This document shows positions 7,398-14,371 of a DNA stretch of 24,490 nt, one piece after another (position 1 is the stretch's first letter; every line of letters starts with the position of its first letter). The notes beneath the pieces were generated by a model. The model did no database searches. It was not told the origin of the DNA and saw only the letters and a list, made by a program, of their open reading frames with translations. Location of the stretch: positions 1 to 24,490 of the IMG/VR virus record IMGVR_UViG_3300044615_001433, one strand, 5' to 3'. The stretch comes from a virus. The position numbers and the translations under genes are program-made.

Positions 7398-7853
7398 TTA
7401 ATTGAAGTTATCTATTGCTATTCCGCCATCATGTACTGATGAAAAAACCTCGTCTGATGCAAGCCCAGAATCTGTTTCAGATGTCATTGGGCTATCAAAA
7501 AACCCAGAATCAACAAACATTGTCACAATAAGGCCTGTGCCATCAATTGCGGTGTCGTGAATGTGATCTGGAATATTGTTAGTGTCTTCTATTGTTGCCT
7601 GGGTGTACCAAGAACCTTCGTAGTAGAAGTTTACTCTGTTTGTAAGAGTATCTAACCACTGTGTTCCATTAGTTGGTGAAGAAGGAGCAGTTGTGCCTAC
7701 AGCCATAGGTCCTGTTAGGGAATCTACATAGGCCTTAGTTGCTGCGTGATCAGCAAGAGTTGGTTCTCCTACTGTTACTGCATCTCCGAATGTACCGCCG
7801 TTTGTAACGACTAAACCATTCTTGACCTTGAAGTCTTTATCGACTATTGCCAT
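7398..7853 (-). CDS. Small tail-associated structural protein
   Basis: A 151-residue protein. Its start (MAIVDKDFKVKNGLVV) is nearly the same as that of the neighbouring 675-residue fibre (MATVNKDFKIKSGLIV), so both probably share an N-terminal anchoring segment. Next come DHAATKAYVDS and a conserved phage segment, GTTAPSSPTNGTQWLDT...VNFYYEGSW, which also has a counterpart (NGTQWTEM) in the product of the gene at 18731-19321. The C-terminal 50 residues are acidic and Ser/Asp-rich. The ATG at 7853 has an AAGGAG site; no clear -10 was seen, so it may be transcribed with the fibre upstream. The function is inferred from context only. Confidence 0.7.
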   Translation of the reverse strand: MAIVDKDFKVKNGLVVTNGGTFGDAVTVGEPTLADHAATKAYVDSLTGPMAVGTTAPSSPTNGTQWLDTLTNRVNFYYEGSWYTQATIEDTNNIPDHIHDTAIDGTGLIVTMFVDSGFFDSPMTSETDSGLASDEVFSSVHDGGIAIDNFN

Positions 7854-7888
7854 TTACTACTCCTTCTTCCAACTATTTTTATTTTTTA

Positions 7889-9916
7889 TTAAACTAGAAG
7901 TGTTCCCATAACAGTAACTGTTGAGTCATTGTTAGCGGTTGTTACCTGTAGTTGTACGTTTTCTCCTGAAATACCTGCTGAAATTGATGACGCTGAGCCA
8001 TTTGTTCCAACAATTCCGTATTCAGTGATTGCAATGTTATCTGAAGAGTCAAGTGTCAAAAGGACCTTTGATATTTCAGTATGTGTTCCGTAGGCAACCT
8101 TTACAAGGTATTCTGCTGAACGGTAGTCAGCCTTTGCGAAGGCGTGTGCTACTTGAATTCCTGCTGTTGGTGCTGAAAGTGTTGCTGCGACCTGCTTAGC
8201 AACTGAGTTTAACTCAACTGAAGTAAATGAACGATCTGTTCCATCTACCGCAGTACGAGCACGAGCATCTGTGAAGTACTTGTTTGTTGTACCTTCTACA
8301 AGGTCATCAGTATCAGAATCTGCTACACCGTTTTCTGCGGTAATAGTAAGTCCTGCACCTGTGCCTGTGATTGTAATATTTGTTAGTGCTGCACCAGTTA
8401 AAAGTTGTGCTGCTGAAGTCTTAGCACGAGAATCTGTGAAGTAAAGGTTTGTTGAACCCTCTTCAATGTCATCTGTGTCAAGTTCATCAATTGCATCACC
8501 GATTGTTCCACCTACAGCGTCAATTGCTCGCTGGTTTGTGAAGTAAAGGTTTGTGCCTTCTTCGATGTCTGTTGTACTAAGAGCGTCAACTGCGGTTGTA
8601 ATTGCAGAGTTTCTGTCAATTACTTCCTGGCCAATTGCTGCGTTGATCGCAGAGTTACGGTTTGTAACCTCTGTATCAATTGCTGAAGAAATTGCAGAGT
8701 TACGGTCTGCCACTTCTTGTGTAATCTTTCCATCAGTGTAGATATTTGCATCTGACTCTGCTGCATTAGCCTTAGATGTTGCATCTAGTGCGGCAGTTGC
8801 TTCTGCTGCTGCTTGTGCAGCATTTGCTTTTGAAGTTGCATCTGCTGATGCAGTTGCTTCTGCTGCTGTTTGGGCTGCTGATGCATATCCCTGTGCTGCT
8901 GTATCAAGATCAGAGATCTCTCCATCTACATAGGCTGTGTCAGCCTTTGTTGCAACCAAGTTAGCAACATCTGTTGCATAGTTTGGATTGTCAGCGATTG
9001 CTGCTGCCAACTCGTTAAGAGTGTCAAGAAGTTCTGGTGCTTGACCTACAAGTGCAGCAACTTCTGCATCTGTGTAAGCATTAGCAGATAAAATTGCTTC
9101 AGACTTTGCTGTAGCAATATCTCCAGTTACTGTTGTATAGAGTGATGAGTTTGCATTTGATGCAGTTAACTCTGCTGCTGCTTGTGCAGCATTTGCTTTT
9201 GAAGTTGCATCTGCTGATGCAGTTGCTTCTGCTGCTGCTTGTGCAGCGTTAGCCTTTGAGGTTGCGTCTGCTGATGCAGTTGCAATAGCATCTGTTTCAG
9301 CCTGGTCTGCATAAGCCTTTAGCGAAAGATCAAGTGATCCAATTTCGTCATCTGTGTAAGAATTTGCTGATGCAAGTGCTGCATCTGCCTTGGTTGTAGC
9401 ATCTGCTGCTGCTGCAGAAATAGCATCTGCTTCTGCTGTATCAGCATATGACTGGTAAGCAGTTGTAATTGCTGTCTCACGGCCATCTGTGTATTCTTCT
9501 GCTGCAGTTATTGCTTCGCTTTTTGCTGTAGAAACTTCTGCATCTGTTGCAAAAGATCCACCAAGTGTTGTTGAGATTTGTACGTTTGCTGTACCATCAA
9601 AAGATACAGAACCTGTTACGTCTCCTGTAAGTTCAATTGTACGAGATGTCTCAAGTGCTGTTGCTGTGTCTGCATTACCAGTTAAGTTACCAGTTACATT
9701 TGCTGTAATTGTTCCTGCAGCAAAGTCACCATTAGCATCACGCTTTACAACCTTATTTGCTTCGTTAGCAGATGTTGCTGTTCCACCAATAAGATTGACG
9801 ATGTATGTTTGGTCTGCTGTCTTCTTTGTAAGAACGTCAAAACCGTTAACTGTCGCTGTTGTACCCTCAACGATTAAACCACTCTTAATTTTAAAATCTT
9901 TATTTACTGTTGCCAT
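7889..9916 (-). CDS. Long coiled-coil tail fibre protein
   Basis: A 675-residue fibre. The N-terminus MATVNKDFKIKSGLIV is shared with the small protein downstream. A GNLTGNADTATALETSRTI-type segment (about 75-95) is typical of phage fibres. About residues 120-440 are Ala/Ser/Asp-rich heptads, with repeated ADATSKANAAQAAAEATA and a QAPELLDTLNELAAAIADNPNYA helix. Three repeats of TDDIEEG-x-NLYFT-x-x-RA follow (about 445-560). The last 110 residues form a beta domain (YRSAEYLVKVAYG...ITEYGIVG) that is paralogous to most of the 148-residue protein encoded just upstream. The ATG at 9916 has a strong AAAGGAGAT site. A CATAAT overlaps the upstream stop codon but is a doubtful promoter. Probably a trimeric receptor-contacting fibre. 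Confidence 0.8.
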   Translation of the reverse strand: MATVNKDFKIKSGLIVEGTTATVNGFDVLTKKTADQTYIVNLIGGTATSANEANKVVKRDANGDFAAGTITANVTGNLTGNADTATALETSRTIELTGDVTGSVSFDGTANVQISTTLGGSFATDAEVSTAKSEAITAAEEYTDGRETAITTAYQSYADTAEADAISAAAADATTKADAALASANSYTDDEIGSLDLSLKAYADQAETDAIATASADATSKANAAQAAAEATASADATSKANAAQAAAELTASNANSSLYTTVTGDIATAKSEAILSANAYTDAEVAALVGQAPELLDTLNELAAAIADNPNYATDVANLVATKADTAYVDGEISDLDTAAQGYASAAQTAAEATASADATSKANAAQAAAEATAALDATSKANAAESDANIYTDGKITQEVADRNSAISSAIDTEVTNRNSAINAAIGQEVIDRNSAITTAVDALSTTDIEEGTNLYFTNQRAIDAVGGTIGDAIDELDTDDIEEGSTNLYFTDSRAKTSAAQLLTGAALTNITITGTGAGLTITAENGVADSDTDDLVEGTTNKYFTDARARTAVDGTDRSFTSVELNSVAKQVAATLSAPTAGIQVAHAFAKADYRSAEYLVKVAYGTHTEISKVLLTLDSSDNIAITEYGIVGTNGSASSISAGISGENVQLQVTTANNDSTVTVMGTLLV

Positions 9917-9934
9917 TTTTTATATCTCCTTTTA

Positions 9935-10381
9935 TTATGCCTTAAGTCCCATACGTGCGTAACGTACAGTGACTGGCTTGATCGCAGGATCTGGAGTGAC
10001 TGTAATAGCCACGGTATTTCCAGTGCGAGAGACATTAATGGTGCCAATATTCCCATCATTGTCGATTGTTCCATACTCGCTGACTGATACATTTGTACCG
10101 TCAACAAGAATTGTCATTTCAGTTGCGTAGAACTTGTTGTCCCCTGCTGAAGTCTTTGATATTGAAATAATATACTTCACCATACGCCAAACTGTAGCGT
10201 CAAAGTTATCAATAACAGTTAAGTTCTCAATACCATTGATTGTGTTTTCATTGTTACCTGATGAACCCAGATCGGTTGACTGAGCAGAAAGGGTATCGAT
10301 TAAATCTACATAATTTTCTTGAGTAGGTCTATCTCCTGTTTGGAATAGGCCCTTAACTCCTGAAATTGATATCTTTGCCAT
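9935..10381 (-). CDS. Tail protein with the same beta domain as the fibre tip
   Basis: A 148-residue protein. The N-terminus ISGVKGLFQTGDRPTQENYVDLID resembles a segment that often opens short phage tail proteins. The rest (VWRMVKYIISISKTS, FYATEMTILVDGTNVSVSEYGTI, then RYARMGL at the end) aligns by eye with the C-terminal domain of the adjacent 675-residue fibre. It could be a free copy of the tip, a minor tail protein or a fibre-capping protein. The gene is predicted to be leaderless: the extended -10 TGATATAAT ends six bases before its ATG, and no ribosome-binding site lies between them. An 18-bp perfect palindrome covers the position of its -35. Confidence 0.7.
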   Translation of the reverse strand: MAKISISGVKGLFQTGDRPTQENYVDLIDTLSAQSTDLGSSGNNENTINGIENLTVIDNFDATVWRMVKYIISISKTSAGDNKFYATEMTILVDGTNVSVSEYGTIDNDGNIGTINVSRTGNTVAITVTPDPAIKPVTVRYARMGLKA

Positions 10382-10387
10382 GCCGTA

Positions 10388-10396
10388 ATTATATCA
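10388..10396 (-). promoter_or_regulatory. Extended -10 promoter for a leaderless gene (TGATATAAT)
   Basis: A perfect extended -10 whose last base is six bases from the ATG at 10381, so transcription should begin at or very near the A of the start codon. No Shine-Dalgarno sequence lies between the -10 and the ATG. Confidence 0.7.
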
Positions 10397-10401
10397 TCCC
10401 T

Positions 10402-10419
10402 TTTAATAGTACTATTAAA
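10402..10419. promoter_or_regulatory. Perfect 18-bp palindrome, operator-like
   Basis: TTTAATAGTACTATTAAA is fully self-complementary with no loop. It spans about -21 to -38 relative to the predicted start of the leaderless gene at 10381, and it overlaps the stop codon (10415-10417) of the upstream gene. This position is typical for a dimeric repressor or activator site. A role as a transcription terminator is unlikely because there is no T run or GC-rich stem. Confidence 0.45.
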
Positions 10420-10639
10420 GAATATAGTTGCTATAGCCAATAACCTGAAGAGGAATGCCTGGTGTATTTCCTAAACCAATAGCCTGTATTTGAATGGCCG
10501 TAAACTTAACTCTAAATGGCAAAACCTCAGTAATTATTGTTTTTCTTGTAAAATTTTCTATCTGAACTTCAGGATAGTCTATTGGGAATATTCTTTCTGT
10601 CTTTCCTTGCAGCGTATCAAGTAGTTTTGCTGTTGCCAT
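10415..10639 (-). CDS. Small tail-associated protein
   Basis: A 74-residue protein that I do not recognise. It is beta-rich (ERIFPIDYPEVQIENF, TIITEVLPFRVKFTAIQIQAIG) and ends PLQVIGYSNYIL. It has no membrane segment and no cysteines. Its ATG overlaps the stop of the upstream baseplate-like gene in TAATG, so translation is almost certainly coupled. The same arrangement, an RGDT-type baseplate gene followed by a TAATG-overlapping small gene, recurs at 21361-21827, which suggests that these small proteins partner the larger ones. Confidence 0.6.
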   Translation of the reverse strand: MATAKLLDTLQGKTERIFPIDYPEVQIENFTRKTIITEVLPFRVKFTAIQIQAIGLGNTPGIPLQVIGYSNYIL

Positions 10640-11049
10640 TAATCTGTTACATCTTCAAGGATAATCATGCTACCCTGGCAAACTGTCCAAACTCTTGAAG
10701 GATCACTAACCTGAATATCAAAGATGTCTCCTGTCTGCAAAACATTAGATTCCTCTGCGGTAAGCCAAACTGTAAACTCTCCAACTAAGTCATCTTCGTC
10801 TGCAACTGGATGCAATGCCATAATTGTTGTAGCATTGTCTGTAATAATTCCAGGGGTTGATGTTGGTCTTTTAATCTTCATAGCAATATCCCATTCAGAC
10901 CCTGCGCCTTTTAGAATCAAAGGCTCTTTTGCATCATCTGTTACATAAACCTTGAAACCAGAAGTATCTCCACGAACAACAGTCCAAATAACTGTAGGTG
11001 GCTTATTGCCAATATCGTATGATGTTTGAGAACCTCTTAAATTTGCCAT
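10639..11049 (-). CDS. Baseplate-type protein with BppU-N-like Ig fold
   Basis: A 136-residue protein. The segment PPTVIWTVVRGDTSGFKVYVTDD, then a central EWDIAMKIKRP strand, a VWLTAEESNVLQTGDIFDIQVSD segment and a terminal GSMIILEDVTD match the pattern of the N-terminal Ig-like domain of baseplate upper proteins (BppU type), which link receptor-binding proteins to the tail. Two paralogues occur at 21447-21827 and at the start of 19321-20604. The gene is predicted to be leaderless: TGATATAAT ends six bases before the ATG, and the TGA of that motif is the stop codon of the upstream gene. The fold assignment is from memory of family patterns. Confidence 0.65.
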   Translation of the reverse strand: MANLRGSQTSYDIGNKPPTVIWTVVRGDTSGFKVYVTDDAKEPLILKGAGSEWDIAMKIKRPTSTPGIITDNATTIMALHPVADEDDLVGEFTVWLTAEESNVLQTGDIFDIQVSDPSRVWTVCQGSMIILEDVTD

Positions 11050-11055
11050 AATGTT

Positions 11056-11064
11056 ATTATATCA
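11056..11064 (-). promoter_or_regulatory. Leaderless promoter sharing bases with a stop codon (TGATATAAT)
   Basis: The TGA of this extended -10 (11062-11064) is the stop codon of the gene ending at 11062. The -10 ends six bases before the ATG at 11049, and no ribosome-binding site is present. Confidence 0.7.
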
Positions 11065-11601
11065 CGACAAACCGTCTTTGAGTGCACCCCAAGTACCGTT
11101 TCCTTTTGCTTGAACAATTAACAAACCTTGTGCACCCAAAACTGCAGCAACAGCAACATATCTTGCTGGCCCAGTTGCTGGACGACCTTCAACTAAGTTT
11201 CCATGACTATTAACATATATTTTTGCTCCTACAGTATAGGCTATTCCTGTTAGGTTCATTTGTAAAACTCCAGAAACAACTACGACACCCTCTGCATTGT
11301 TTGCTATAGTGCTTTGTACTATTCCAAGAATTGGAACATCTGGGTTATGTGTAGGGCTTGATGGATTATATTTTTCTACCGTTGGCAAACCAGAAATGCT
11401 TCCAGAAATAAAAACGGGAGTTCCAGCAATTAAAGACACCCCAGAGTTATTTTTAACTTTAGAAGAAACACTTGTCATTCCTAATGGTGGCAAAATATTA
11501 TTTAAAGCATCAACTAAAACTTTAAAGTCTCCGTGTACATTAACGGGATCTGATGCTTCAGGATACTTCATGCTAGGATAATTAGATGATGATATAGCCA
11601 T
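11062..11601 (-). CDS. Tail or head-fibre-like structural protein
   Basis: A 179-residue protein, beta-rich and without cysteines or membrane segments. Short hydrophobic strands alternate with glycines (VKNNSGVSLIAGTPVFISGSI, PILGIVQSTIANNAEGVVVV, YTVGAKIYVNSHGNLVEG). This pattern is common in small phage decoration or fibre-tip domains of the type 'GTPVYISG ... ILGIV ... GVV..G'. I cannot name a family with certainty. It is the first minus-strand gene of its module. Its ATG lies seven bases after a TGGTATAAT, so a leaderless message is expected. It is divergent from the plus-strand transglycosylase gene, with about 100 bases and two opposed promoters between the starts. Confidence 0.6.
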   Translation of the reverse strand: MAISSSNYPSMKYPEASDPVNVHGDFKVLVDALNNILPPLGMTSVSSKVKNNSGVSLIAGTPVFISGSISGLPTVEKYNPSSPTHNPDVPILGIVQSTIANNAEGVVVVSGVLQMNLTGIAYTVGAKIYVNSHGNLVEGRPATGPARYVAVAAVLGAQGLLIVQAKGNGTWGALKDGLS

Positions 11602-11608
11602 AATATTT

Positions 11609-11617
11609 ATTATACCA
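11609..11617 (-). promoter_or_regulatory. Leaderless promoter TGGTATAAT
   Basis: An extended -10 on the minus strand, seven bases before the ATG at 11601. It lies back to back with the plus-strand promoter at 11628-11657, so binding of polymerase at one may affect the other. Confidence 0.65.
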
Positions 11618-11627
11618 CCCTATAAAG

Positions 11628-11657
11628 TTGACTTTTGACATAATTTTATGTTATACT
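11628..11657 (+). promoter_or_regulatory. Sigma70-type promoter of the transglycosylase gene
   Basis: TTGACT (11628-11633), an 18-base spacer and TATACT (11652-11657) with an upstream TGT (extended -10). A second TTGACA copy at 11635-11640 is too close to serve the same -10. It is one of the few promoters here with a good -35 and gives a leader of about 40 bases. Confidence 0.7.
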
Positions 11658-11663
11658 TGGTAG

Positions 11664-11683
11664 TAACACCTACCAGGGTGTTA
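11664..11683 (+). promoter_or_regulatory. Leader hairpin of the transglycosylase message
   Basis: TAACACC and GGTGTTA form a perfect 7-bp stem with a 6-base loop, starting almost at the predicted transcript end and finishing 11 bases before the AAGGAGG site. It could stabilise the message or tune initiation. It has no long T run, so termination here is unlikely. Confidence 0.45.
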
Positions 11684-11704
11684 TTGTTTTCTAAGGAGGA
11701 AACT

Positions 11705-12268
11705 ATGATTAAATTTATCGAAAGAAACAAAGAGATCATTAGCACACTCAGTATCGTGGCACTTGTCAGTGTATTTTCTAATGCTGCTAATGCTACACCA
11801 GAACTAAGTACAAAGAACAACCTTAGCCTTGAACAGGCTCAGACAGTAGACACAACCTCGAAAGAGGTTTTTTTGGTTTCTAAGGAAAAAATGTTGGAGA
11901 GTTTTGCAAACAAGACATCTCTTACTGACTTAGAACTAAAGAAAATGCTATCCCTGGTTGGATTTAAGGGCCAGAACCTTGTTGAGGCTTGGGCTGTAGC
12001 AAAGAAAGAGTCTAATGGTCGCCCATTGGCTTTTAACGGAAATGAAAGCACTGGAGACTCCTCATACGGAATATTCCAGATAAATATGATTGACTCGCTT
12101 GGCCCTGATCGTAGAGACAAGTTTGAGTTATCTGCAAATGCTGAACTTTTTAACCCAGTTTTAAATGCACAAATTGCACACCACATGAGCAACGGTGGAG
12201 AAAACTGGACTGCCTGGAAAGGCATGACCCCAAGAACTAAGTTCTGGATGTCTAAATTCCCTAAGTAG
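11705..12268 (+). CDS. Secreted lytic transglycosylase-like lysozyme
   Basis: A 187-residue exported cell-wall hydrolase. Residues 1-30 are a signal peptide: a basic start, a hydrophobic core IISTLSIVALVSVF and a likely cut after SNAANA. A low-complexity linker follows to about residue 65. The catalytic region is SLT/lysozyme-like: AWAVAKKESNGRP with the probable catalytic glutamate E102, then GDSSYGIFQIN (117-127) and a C-terminal NAQIAHHMSNGGENWTAWKG. Such enzymes cleave peptidoglycan glycan strands, so it may serve lysis or cell-wall passage. The ATG at 11705 is chosen for its ideal AAGGAGG site; an upstream in-frame ATG at 11648 lies before that site. It is a lone plus-strand gene, ending one base from the convergent epimerase gene. 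A strong terminator-like hairpin lies inside its linker (11854-11874). Confidence 0.85.
   Translation: MIKFIERNKEIISTLSIVALVSVFSNAANATPELSTKNNLSLEQAQTVDTTSKEVFLVSKEKMLESFANKTSLTDLELKKMLSLVGFKGQNLVEAWAVAKKESNGRPLAFNGNESTGDSSYGIFQINMIDSLGPDRRDKFELSANAELFNPVLNAQIAHHMSNGGENWTAWKGMTPRTKFWMSKFPK
11854..11874 (+). terminator. Intrinsic-terminator-like hairpin inside a coding sequence
   Basis: AACCTC (11854-11859), a GAAA tetraloop and GAGGTT (11864-11869) run into seven consecutive T residues (11868-11874). The GNRA-type loop on a C-G closing pair makes a stable hairpin, and the T run is on the plus strand only. It lies at codons 50-57 of the transglycosylase gene, so a working terminator would cut off most messages before the catalytic region. 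Its shape is textbook. Whether it acts while ribosomes translate the region is unknown. Confidence 0.55.
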
Positions 12269-12269
12269 G

Positions 12270-13301
12270 TTAGTGCTGGGGCTTTTCTATTTGATCTTTA
12301 ATCCAAAGATAGGTATTTTTAATTCCTTCTTTTAAGGTCATAGAATAGTCCCAGCCTAATTCTTTTCTAACCAAGTCATTATTGGAATTTCTTCCTCTAA
12401 CACCTAGTGGGCCAGGAATATGGTTCTTATCTAAAACCTTACCCTCTATGCTACAAGCAATGTCAACCAACTGATTGATAGTAACCATCTCTTCAGATCC
12501 AATATTGACTGGACCCTTAAAGTCAGACTGCATAAGTCTTCTTGTTGCCTCTATGCATTCATCTATGTATAAGAATGAACGAGTCTGTTCTCCGTCCCCC
12601 CAGATTTCTATAGAATCATCTGCTTTTATAACTTTTCGACACATTGCAGCAGGTGCTTTCTCTTTTCCACCGTCCCAAGTTCCTTCTGGGCCATATATGT
12701 TGTGGTATCTAGCAATTGCTACTGGTATCTTGTTATTTTTATTAAATGCCAAAAACATTCTTTCACTAAATAACTTTTCCCATCCATACTCGCTATCAGG
12801 ATCTGCAGGGTATGCATCAGATTCTTTAAGTCCAGGGTTATTAACATCTAACTGTTTGTAGTCTGGATACATGCAGGCAGAACTTGAATAAAATATTTTG
12901 GTCTTATTGATTTCATATTTTTCGTTAAGTCTTGACTGCGCTCTAAGAAGATTAAGATTAATTAAAGCAGAGTTTTCCATAATTTGAGAATCGTTGTCTC
13001 CAGTAAAGATATATCCAGCACCACCCATATCTGCTGCAAATTGATAAATCTCGTCAAACCCCGTAATTAACTTATATGGAATTTCATTGTAGAAGTTTCC
13101 CTGATATCCCTTAAACTGAATAGCCTTTTCAACATTTTCATAAACAGACAAATCTCTTTCGATAAACTCATCTGCCTGTGTTTCTGAAAAATCTGGATGC
13201 TTTAAATCAACACCTCTAACCCAGTATCCTTCTGACTTTAACCTATTTACCATGTGGCTACCTATAAAGCCACCTGCTCCTAGAACTAATGCTGTCTTCA
13301 T
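12270..13301 (-). CDS. GDP-mannose 3,5-epimerase-like nucleotide-sugar epimerase
   Basis: A 343-residue extended short-chain dehydrogenase. The Rossmann loop GAGGFIG is at 8-14, the catalytic Y172-x-x-x-K176 is in EYGWEK, and the SSSACMYP segment carries the conserved C143. The specific fingerprint is that of GDP-mannose 3,5-epimerase as known in plants: AADMGGAGY, KESDAYPADPDSEYGWEK, RYHNIYGPEGTWDGGKEKAPAAMCRK, WGDGEQTRSF and HIPGPLGVRGRNSNN. Those enzymes convert GDP-D-mannose to GDP-L-galactose (and GDP-L-gulose). The ATG at 13301 follows a GAGGAA site. It is the last gene of the glycan cassette and would supply the donor for the fucosyltransferase-like enzyme upstream. Exact product specificity is inferred from the fingerprint. 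Confidence 0.85.
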   Translation of the reverse strand: MKTALVLGAGGFIGSHMVNRLKSEGYWVRGVDLKHPDFSETQADEFIERDLSVYENVEKAIQFKGYQGNFYNEIPYKLITGFDEIYQFAADMGGAGYIFTGDNDSQIMENSALINLNLLRAQSRLNEKYEINKTKIFYSSSACMYPDYKQLDVNNPGLKESDAYPADPDSEYGWEKLFSERMFLAFNKNNKIPVAIARYHNIYGPEGTWDGGKEKAPAAMCRKVIKADDSIEIWGDGEQTRSFLYIDECIEATRRLMQSDFKGPVNIGSEEMVTINQLVDIACSIEGKVLDKNHIPGPLGVRGRNSNNDLVRKELGWDYSMTLKEGIKNTYLWIKDQIEKPQH

Positions 13302-13343
13302 TTATTCCTCACAATTCTCTTAATCAAAGTATATAGCAATATT

Positions 13344-14294
13344 TTAAAGTATTGGCGATATCTGTTTTTCCCAAAACTCCGATATATGCAGGTGCTTATG
13401 AAGCCCAGGGTGTGGCCAATGTGCGCCAGGCCCTTTACCAGATCTTCCATAATCATATGCAATTTTGTGGTAATCGTAAGCATAATCAAATATTTCTGGA
13501 TACTGATCCTTGTACTCTTTATGGCATCCCTGCCAGTTTATCATCTCATAATGAGGAGGCAAAGCATCAATATTTTTTGGATTAACAAGAAACTCAAAGT
13601 GTGGGGCAAACTCTTTTTTTGTTGTATCTGGAACATAGTGTCTAAAGTTATTTTTTAGAAACTCTTCTTGATCATCAGTCAGACCATTTGACCAACACGA
13701 CCAGTATAGTTTTATGTTGTTTGATTCGCAAAATGCTTCTAACATTTTTATATGATCAAGGTTTTGATAGTAAACCCACTCATACGGGAGTATCTCTTCA
13801 TAGTCCCAAGGGGCAGAAACTTTTGTCTTTTTTGGCTTATGATTAATAAACCACTCCTGCATTCTGTCTCCATCTGGCGAAACAAAATAAAATCTTTCGA
13901 AATTAGCAAAATGAGCAATAACAATTTCTGGCTTATATTGATATTGATGAATCATTCCAAAAAAACTTGAAACAAGTTTATTCGCAGCAGCACCCGAATA
14001 AGATATATTACCTATAGGAACCTCAATGCGAGAAGAGAGTAAGTCTGTCCACCTAAGATCCTGTGGCATGCCTTGCCCAAGCGTTATAGAGCAGCCTAGA
14101 GCAACGATTGGTGGTTTTGTAGAAAACTCTATAGACCTTAAGTCATCACTGTTCCATTTATAGTCATATTCTGGCCTTGGTATTTCAGCATGAACTGCTA
14201 ACACTTCTGTTGTGTGAGAATAGTCTTTTTTGGGATTGTTCTTATCAATTAGGTGATTTGGAATTACTCTTGGATTGAACATGTCAAATAGCAT
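13344..14294 (-). CDS. SGNH/GDSL-hydrolase-like protein
   Basis: A 316-residue protein. IVALGCSITLGQG carries the nucleophile-type serine S69 of the SGNH fold. Then come GNISYSGAAANKL (oxyanion region), KPEIVIAHFANFERF, and a C-terminal GAHWPHPGLHKHLH, in which H292 or H295 could be the catalytic histidine. SGNH enzymes remove or move acyl groups, often O-acetyl groups on polysaccharides. Its ATG lies in TAATG overlapping the stop of the preceding micro-ORF. It is encoded between the glycosyltransferase and the epimerase, so a sugar O-acetyl esterase or acyltransferase is the natural guess. A second SGNH protein on the plus strand (22097-22984) shares the N-terminal block and the FxNxER-like strand. 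An aspartate at the usual D-x-x-H spacing is not obvious here. Confidence 0.7.
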   Translation of the reverse strand: MLFDMFNPRVIPNHLIDKNNPKKDYSHTTEVLAVHAEIPRPEYDYKWNSDDLRSIEFSTKPPIVALGCSITLGQGMPQDLRWTDLLSSRIEVPIGNISYSGAAANKLVSSFFGMIHQYQYKPEIVIAHFANFERFYFVSPDGDRMQEWFINHKPKKTKVSAPWDYEEILPYEWVYYQNLDHIKMLEAFCESNNIKLYWSCWSNGLTDDQEEFLKNNFRHYVPDTTKKEFAPHFEFLVNPKNIDALPPHYEMINWQGCHKEYKDQYPEIFDYAYDYHKIAYDYGRSGKGPGAHWPHPGLHKHLHISEFWEKQISPIL

Positions 14295-14371
14295 TAGTAG
14301 ATAACATGCCCTTTCTTTATTTTTCTATATTTTCTCCACATTTTAAATTTATATACCATTCTTTTTAACAT
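14294..14371 (-). CDS. Basic 25-residue micro-ORF
   Basis: An open frame, MLKRMVYKFKMWRK then a Lys/Arg-rich stretch ending GHVIY, with about ten basic and no acidic residues. It starts inside the last codons of the glycosyltransferase gene (ATGTTAA) and ends in TAATG, overlapping the ATG of the SGNH gene. It therefore fills the gap exactly, as expected for a translated coupling peptide. The ribosome-binding site is weak. A similar basic 24-residue frame abuts the other SGNH gene at 22968-23042. No function is assigned. Confidence 0.45.
   Translation of the reverse strand: MLKRMVYKFKMWRKYRKIKKGHVIY

Noticed and set aside
9917-9937. CATAAT overlapping the stop at 9935 as a promoter for the long fibre gene
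   Set aside because: It has no TGn and no -35, and a start about seven bases downstream would remove much of the AAAGGAGAT site. Transcription from the leaderless promoter upstream is more likely.
11648-11704. Upstream in-frame ATG for the transglycosylase
   Set aside because: It falls within the promoter and leader hairpin, before the AAGGAGG site, and would add residues in front of a normal signal peptide.
12240-12290. A terminator between the convergent transglycosylase and epimerase genes
   Set aside because: The stops are one base apart and no GC-rich hairpin with a T run could be seen on either strand.
13298-13489. Minus-strand frame ending with a basic stretch (TLIKRIVRNK) that overlaps the epimerase start in ATGA
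   Set aside because: Most of it lies inside the SGNH gene in another frame, its ATG codons are far upstream, and only a short TTG-started tail would be independent. Kept out of the gene list.
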